Part shown: piece by piece, positions 60,654-64,000 of the stretch | Position numbering within the stretch: position 1 is the first letter of the stretch | How the letters are laid out: each line of letters starts with the position of its first letter | Assembly (NCBI RefSeq): GCF_900172225.1 | Contig: NZ_FWFO01000002.1 | Coordinates: 372,001-436,000 of the forward strand | Direction: 5' to 3' | Length of the DNA: 64,000 bases | Source: Falsiruegeria litorea R37 | Lineage (GTDB): Bacteria > Pseudomonadota > Alphaproteobacteria > Rhodobacterales > Rhodobacteraceae | The notes under the pieces: generated by a model | What the model saw: the letters and a program-made list of their open reading frames with translations, nothing else | Told to the model about the DNA's origin: nothing | The model's database searches: none | Program-made: the position numbers and the translations under genes

Positions 60654-62156
60654 GTGCAGTCAAGAGCACGTGCAATTTCCATCACAAAGGACCGCGACAC
60701 ATGGATGTCCCAGGCACGCCTGATGTGGCTTGTGGCCCTGTCGACGCTGTTCGTGCTGGCGCAGGCCCTTGTGGCCCAAGCCCGTCCCGAGAGCCTGGCG
60801 CCGCTGGCTGAGAAAATCAGCCCGGCGGTGGTGAACATCACCACCTCGACCTTGGTCGAGGGGCGCGCTGGCCCGCAAGGCATCGTGCCCGAAGGCTCGC
60901 CGTTCGAGGATTTCTTTCGCGAGTTTCAGGATCGCAACAACAATGGCAACGGGGATCGCCCGCGCCGCAGCTCGGCCCTGGGGTCGGGCTTTGTGATTTC
61001 CGAGGATGGGTTCATTGTCACCAACAACCATGTGATCGCCGAAGCAGACGAGATCCTGATCGAGTTCTTCCCGGGCGAGGGTCAACCCGTCAAGGAATTG
61101 GTCGCCAAGGTCATCGGTACTGATGAGAAGACGGACATCGCCCTGTTGAAGGTCGAGGCCGATGGCCCGCTGAAATTCGTCAAGTTTGGTGACAGCGACA
61201 CAGCCCGTGTGGGCGATTGGGTCATCGCCATGGGCAACCCGCTTGGGCAGGGCTTTTCGGTCAGTGCCGGCATCGTATCGGCCCGCAACCGGGCGCTCAG
61301 CGGCTCGTACGATGACTACATCCAGACCGATGCGGCCATCAACCGGGGCAACTCGGGTGGTCCTTTGTTCAACATGGACGGCCAGGTCGTCGGTGTGAAC
61401 ACCGCGATCCTGTCGCCCAATGGCGGCTCGATCGGGATCGGGTTCTCGATGGCGTCCAATGTGGTGACCAAGGTGGTCGATCAGCTCAAGGAGTTCGGCG
61501 AGACCCGCCGCGGCTGGCTGGGCGTTCGCATTCAGGACGTGACCGATGATGTCGCCGAGGCCATGGGCCTCAGCAAAGCTTCCGGCGCGTTGATTACCGA
61601 TGTGCCGGACGGTCCTGCCAAGGAGGCCGGGCTTTTGTCGGGTGACGTGATCATGACCTTCGATGGCGTTGACGTCAAAGATACCCGGGCGTTGGTGCGT
61701 CAGGTTGGCGAAACCACCGTGGGCAAGGCCGTGCGCGTGGTGGTTTATCGCGACGGCGGCACTCAGACCGTGCTGGTAACGTTGGGGCGCCGCGAGGACG
61801 CAGAGCGCGCCGAAAATGGCGTTGCGACAGAAGACGGTGACGCACCGGACAGCGTGCAGAAAGATGTGCTGGGTTTGACATTGGGGACCCTGACACCGGA
61901 TCTGCGGTCCGAGTTGGGGCTTGATGAGGACGCGACCGGATTGGTGGTCATGGACATCGACGAGACCTCGGAGGCCTTTGAAAAAGGTCTGCGTGCGGGG
62001 GATCTGATCACCGAAGCAGGTCAGCAAAAAGTCACCTCTTTGGCGGATCTTGACGACCGGATCGAAGAAGCGACCGAGGCCGGGCGCAAGTCGCTCTTGC
62101 TGCTGGTGCGCCGCGCGGGCGAGCCGCGTTTTGTGGCGCTGACACTCGAACAATAA
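60654..62156 (+). CDS. degP: DegP/Do-type periplasmic serine protease
   Basis: A 500-residue HtrA protease with two PDZ domains. The catalytic triad is His126 (TNNHVIAE), Asp161 (KTDIALL) and Ser234 (GNSGGPL). PDZ1 begins near residue 285 and PDZ2 near 405. A hydrophobic segment (LMWLVALSTLFVLAQALVAQA) is the signal peptide. Start is the GTG at 60654, seven bases after AAGGAGG; an internal ATG at residue 18 is an alternative. It acts in periplasmic protein quality control and follows hflKC. Confidence 0.94.
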   Translation: MQSRARAISITKDRDTWMSQARLMWLVALSTLFVLAQALVAQARPESLAPLAEKISPAVVNITTSTLVEGRAGPQGIVPEGSPFEDFFREFQDRNNNGNGDRPRRSSALGSGFVISEDGFIVTNNHVIAEADEILIEFFPGEGQPVKELVAKVIGTDEKTDIALLKVEADGPLKFVKFGDSDTARVGDWVIAMGNPLGQGFSVSAGIVSARNRALSGSYDDYIQTDAAINRGNSGGPLFNMDGQVVGVNTAILSPNGGSIGIGFSMASNVVTKVVDQLKEFGETRRGWLGVRIQDVTDDVAEAMGLSKASGALITDVPDGPAKEAGLLSGDVIMTFDGVDVKDTRALVRQVGETTVGKAVRVVVYRDGGTQTVLVTLGRREDAERAENGVATEDGDAPDSVQKDVLGLTLGTLTPDLRSELGLDEDATGLVVMDIDETSEAFEKGLRAGDLITEAGQQKVTSLADLDDRIEEATEAGRKSLLLLVRRAGEPRFVALTLEQ

Positions 62157-62183
62157 TCACGCGTCCCGGACGTGGGAAACAGG

Positions 62184-62220
62184 ACGGTCGCAGCGGACAA
62201 GGCTGCGGCCGTTTTTCTTT
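62184..62220 (+). terminator. Intrinsic terminator of the degP gene
   Basis: ACGGTCGCAGC pairs with GCTGCGGCCGT (one G-U pair) followed by TTTTCTTT, 28 bp after the stop codon. Confidence 0.85.
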
Positions 62221-62245
62221 GCGGGTCGAAACGCTGCGCGCAAAT

Positions 62246-62282
62246 GAAAAAGAGCCATGCAGCCCGAAGGTGCATGGCTCTT
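62246..62282 (-). terminator. Intrinsic terminator on the minus strand after the Crp-type gene
   Basis: AAGAGCCATGCA and TGCATGGCTCTT form a perfect twelve-pair stem, running into TTTTTCATTT on the minus strand. It is about 130 bp beyond the regulator's stop codon, leaving room for a long 3' UTR or a small RNA. Confidence 0.75.
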
Positions 62283-62383
62283 GGTTGTGGTGCGGTGGCG
62301 CATTGGGACAGAACACTGGGGATGTTCTTGCGCCCCCTGGTACGGTTACCAAGGTCAGGTTGACATAAGGAGACGGACGCGTC

Positions 62384-62399
62384 TGTGAACCATATCACA
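62384..62399. promoter_or_regulatory. CRP-type site TGTGA-N6-TCACA
   Basis: Both half-sites match the CRP consensus perfectly. The site lies 12 bp past the end of the Crp-type regulator gene, in the convergent intergenic region, so its target promoter is not obvious. Confidence 0.45.
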
Positions 62400-62410
62400 G
62401 GGTGCGGGTC

Positions 62411-63079
62411 TCAGATCTGATCTGGTTCGGCCAGATCGCGCAGCGCGTCGAAATCTCTGATGATCAGCGCGCCCCGTGTGGCGTCGAGTACGCCCATGCG
62501 CTTCCAGCCTGAAATGGTTTTTGAAACTGCCTCACGCGTGGCACCTACATATTCCGCCAGCTCTGTTTGCGACAGGTTGATGGTCTGCGGACAGTGGCCA
62601 CCGACCGACGCCAGGTGCAAGAGCTTGCGCGCCAAACGCGTGGGAACTGGAAGAAACACCTGTTCGTGCAATTGCTGTCCCATCCACCGCATGCGCTGAC
62701 CGGCCAGGCGGATCAGGTCGCCTGCCAGTTCGGGGTGGGCCTGGATTTGGGCCAGAACATCCGCGCTGCGCACCCGAAGCACGCGGGCAGGCTCGGCTGC
62801 TGTAACAGTTGCGGTGCGGGGGCCGGGGTCAAACAGGGCAATCTCACCAAAAATGGCACCGGGCGCCATCAGGTCCAGGGACAGCTTGCGTCCGTTTTGT
62901 GACAGGATCGAAAACTCCAGCGTGCCAAGAGTAATCGCATAGAGCGCATCGCCCTTGTCGCCTTGCTCGAACAGGACAGAGCCGCGCTCGAGACTGATTT
63001 CGGTCGCTTGCGAGGACAGCATTGCCTTTAGACGTTCTGAAGCCTGGGCCAGAAAGCCGGTCTCAGGTAGTGATGTCAT
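62411..63079 (-). CDS. Crp/Fnr-family transcriptional regulator
   Basis: A 222-residue regulator with an N-terminal cyclic-nucleotide-binding-type domain (residues about 25-140, GSVLFEQGDKGDALYAI and PGAIFGEIALFDPGPRTATV) and a C-terminal helix-turn-helix (about 170-205, LSQTELAEYVGATREAVSKTI). There are no N-terminal cysteines for an iron-sulfur cluster, so it is not an oxygen-sensing Fnr. The recognition helix has RExxxK, like CRP, compatible with TGTGA half-sites. ATG at 63079 follows a G-rich ribosome site. Confidence 0.9.
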   Translation of the reverse strand: MTSLPETGFLAQASERLKAMLSSQATEISLERGSVLFEQGDKGDALYAITLGTLEFSILSQNGRKLSLDLMAPGAIFGEIALFDPGPRTATVTAAEPARVLRVRSADVLAQIQAHPELAGDLIRLAGQRMRWMGQQLHEQVFLPVPTRLARKLLHLASVGGHCPQTINLSQTELAEYVGATREAVSKTISGWKRMGVLDATRGALIIRDFDALRDLAEPDQI

Positions 63080-63164
63080 ACAAAGCCCCCCTATTTTAGG
63101 TCTAGGGGCAGTGAATTTCCAATGCAACGGTTTAGGCGGGTGTTGATTGCACAGCCTTTGGGAT

Positions 63165-63283
63165 GCGCGTCCTGCGGACGGCGGGGGGCGTGGCACCTTG
63201 TGGGCAAAGCCCACAAGGTGCCACGCCCAACAGGAGGAGAGGTCCCGTCAGGGACCGCGACGACTGGCGGGAGCGCCCCCGGA
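63165..63283 (-). repeat. Dispersed hairpin repeat, family 1, copy D
   Basis: On the minus strand it has the head GCGCTCCCGCCAGTCGTCG ... CTCCTCCTGTTGGGC, a perfect 20-pair stem (63186-63205 with 63209-63228, AAA loop on the plus strand) and the tail GCCGTCCGCAGGACGC. Only the stem sequence differs from copy A. Confidence 0.7.
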
Positions 63284-63291
63284 GTCGTTTC

Positions 63292-63906
63292 TCAGGCGTC
63301 TTCGTCCTTATCGGGCTCGATCAGATACTGTTGCAACAGGCTGAACTGCATCATCAGGAACGCCATCAGCGCGATGGGAAAGCCAAAGGTCTCGATCTTG
63401 ACCCACAAGTCGGTCGACATGGTGCGCCAGACCAGCTCGTTGGCCACCGCGAGCAGGACAAAGGCGGCGCAGAGGCGTTTGGTCAGGATCATCCAACCTT
63501 CGTCGCGCATGGGCAGCATTTCGTTCAGGATGAACGCCAAATAACTGCGCCCCTGCAACAGGCCGATGCCCAGGATGGCCGAGAAGCAGCCATAAACCAG
63601 GGTGGTTTTCATCTTGAAGAAACGCTCGTCGTTGAACCAGGCGGTCAACCCGCCAAAAAAGATCACCATGAAGGCCGTGAAAATCTGCATCCGGCTGAGC
63701 TTGCCCGTGAGGAACCACAGCACCCCCATGGCAGCCAAAAGGATGGGAACAAAAATGATCGTGGCCACGATGAAGCCCGAGTATTCGGTCCCCGCGAACA
63801 CATAGCTGTCGTCGCGGATCCGCAGGTAGATGAGGAAGAACGCCACGGTCGGGCCGAGCTCAAGCACCTGTTTCAGGATCGGGTTGATTTCCATTTTTTC
63901 GGCCAT
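63292..63906 (-). CDS. ispZ: Septation protein A (YciB/IspZ family)
   Basis: A 204-residue inner-membrane protein of the YciB/IspZ family with about five helices. It begins INPILKQVLELGPTVAFFLIY and contains GLTAWFNDERFFKMKTTLVYG and GWMILTKRLC, all conserved. Members affect cell envelope and division. Two ATG codons lie near the start; the first fits the family. The partial gene upstream runs the same way. Confidence 0.92.
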   Translation of the reverse strand: MAEKMEINPILKQVLELGPTVAFFLIYLRIRDDSYVFAGTEYSGFIVATIIFVPILLAAMGVLWFLTGKLSRMQIFTAFMVIFFGGLTAWFNDERFFKMKTTLVYGCFSAILGIGLLQGRSYLAFILNEMLPMRDEGWMILTKRLCAAFVLLAVANELVWRTMSTDLWVKIETFGFPIALMAFLMMQFSLLQQYLIEPDKDEDA

Positions 63907-63923
63907 GCCAGACTTTCCGTTCT

Positions 63924-64000
63924 TTATCCGCCCATCTCAACTATCACGGCCCCGAGCGCAATCAACGCCATAAGTGCAATACGACGGGGGCCGACGGTTT
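63924..64000 (-). CDS. 3' end of a membrane protein gene (partial)
   Basis: The last 24 codons before a TAA at 63926-63924 read as a hydrophobic helix (RRIALMALIALGAVIVEMGG), the C-terminus of an unidentified protein cut by the window edge. It precedes septation protein A by 17 bp in the same direction and may be cotranscribed. Too short to name. Confidence 0.5.
   Translation of the reverse strand, partial: TVGPRRIALMALIALGAVIVEMGG

Noticed and set aside
60660-62153. A 497-codon open frame antisense to the degP gene
   Set aside because: The sense strand has an intact catalytic triad and PDZ domains; the antisense product shows no family likeness. High G+C makes such frames common.

Overview
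This window looks like chromosomal DNA from a marine alphaproteobacterium of the Roseobacter group (Rhodobacteraceae/Roseobacteraceae). The reasons are the high G+C content, the family relationships of the housekeeping proteins, the PHA gene set with PhaR-type operators, the gor-hflK-hflC-DUF2065-degP order, an LdtR-type MarR regulator, ThyX, DUF2842 and DUF6524 proteins, and dispersed intergenic hairpin repeats. No rRNA, convincing tRNA, CRISPR array, insertion sequence, prophage or integrase was seen. Coding density is high and only one gene-free stretch exceeds 300 bp (48168-48613).

Layout. 1-9.2 kb: ppk2 behind an FNR-like box, DUF2461, a MATE exporter, a PAS-GAF-GGDEF diguanylate cyclase, an aspartate-type aminotransferase, an XRE regulator with sdhE, an LdtR-like regulator, and a DUF1194/VOC pair. 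9.2-11.5 kb: a surface lipoprotein with a TbpB-like barrel and its Slam-type outer-membrane partner. 11.7-14 kb: thyX, cold-shock protein, Spx/ArsC-like reductase and a membrane protein. 14-16.6 kb: a bufferin-type RiPP operon (precursor bufA, MNIO enzyme bufB, partner bufC, DoxX). 16.8-23.5 kb: thrS, then a tightly overlapping cassette of two hydrolases, a VOC protein and two unknown genes, then another hydrolase. 23.6-28.8 kb: the PHA locus phaZ / phaC-phaP-phaR.

28.9-39 kb: an orphan DegT aminotransferase, a VOC protein and a long minus-strand cluster reading ABC ATPase, solute-binding protein, two permeases, a circularly permuted flavin amine oxidase, a glutamine-synthetase-like ligase, a glutamine amidotransferase and a second ligase. 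It is probably for uptake of an amine or basic amino acid and breakdown through gamma-glutamylation. 39-43.5 kb: a PhnD-like protein without signal peptide, two TerB-like proteins, DUF1330, pyrG and secG. 43.6-46.5 kb: a cobalt-type nitrile hydratase operon, HutD and two small proteins. 46.6-51.7 kb: purA-DUF2842, a 446-bp repeat-bearing gap, a 746-residue acidic protein and thiamine pyrophosphokinase. 51.6-64 kb: DMT transporter, sdaA, GST, EF-hand protein, rpiA, gor, hflKC, a DegP-type protease, a Crp-type regulator and septation protein A. Both window edges cut through genes.

The items most worth a second look are the bufferin operon with a hairpin between precursor and enzyme genes, the circularly permuted Tat-exported amine oxidase, the shared TTTGATCAAA palindromes in the amine cluster, three PhaR-type operators, the Slam/lipoprotein pair, and two families of dispersed hairpin repeats.
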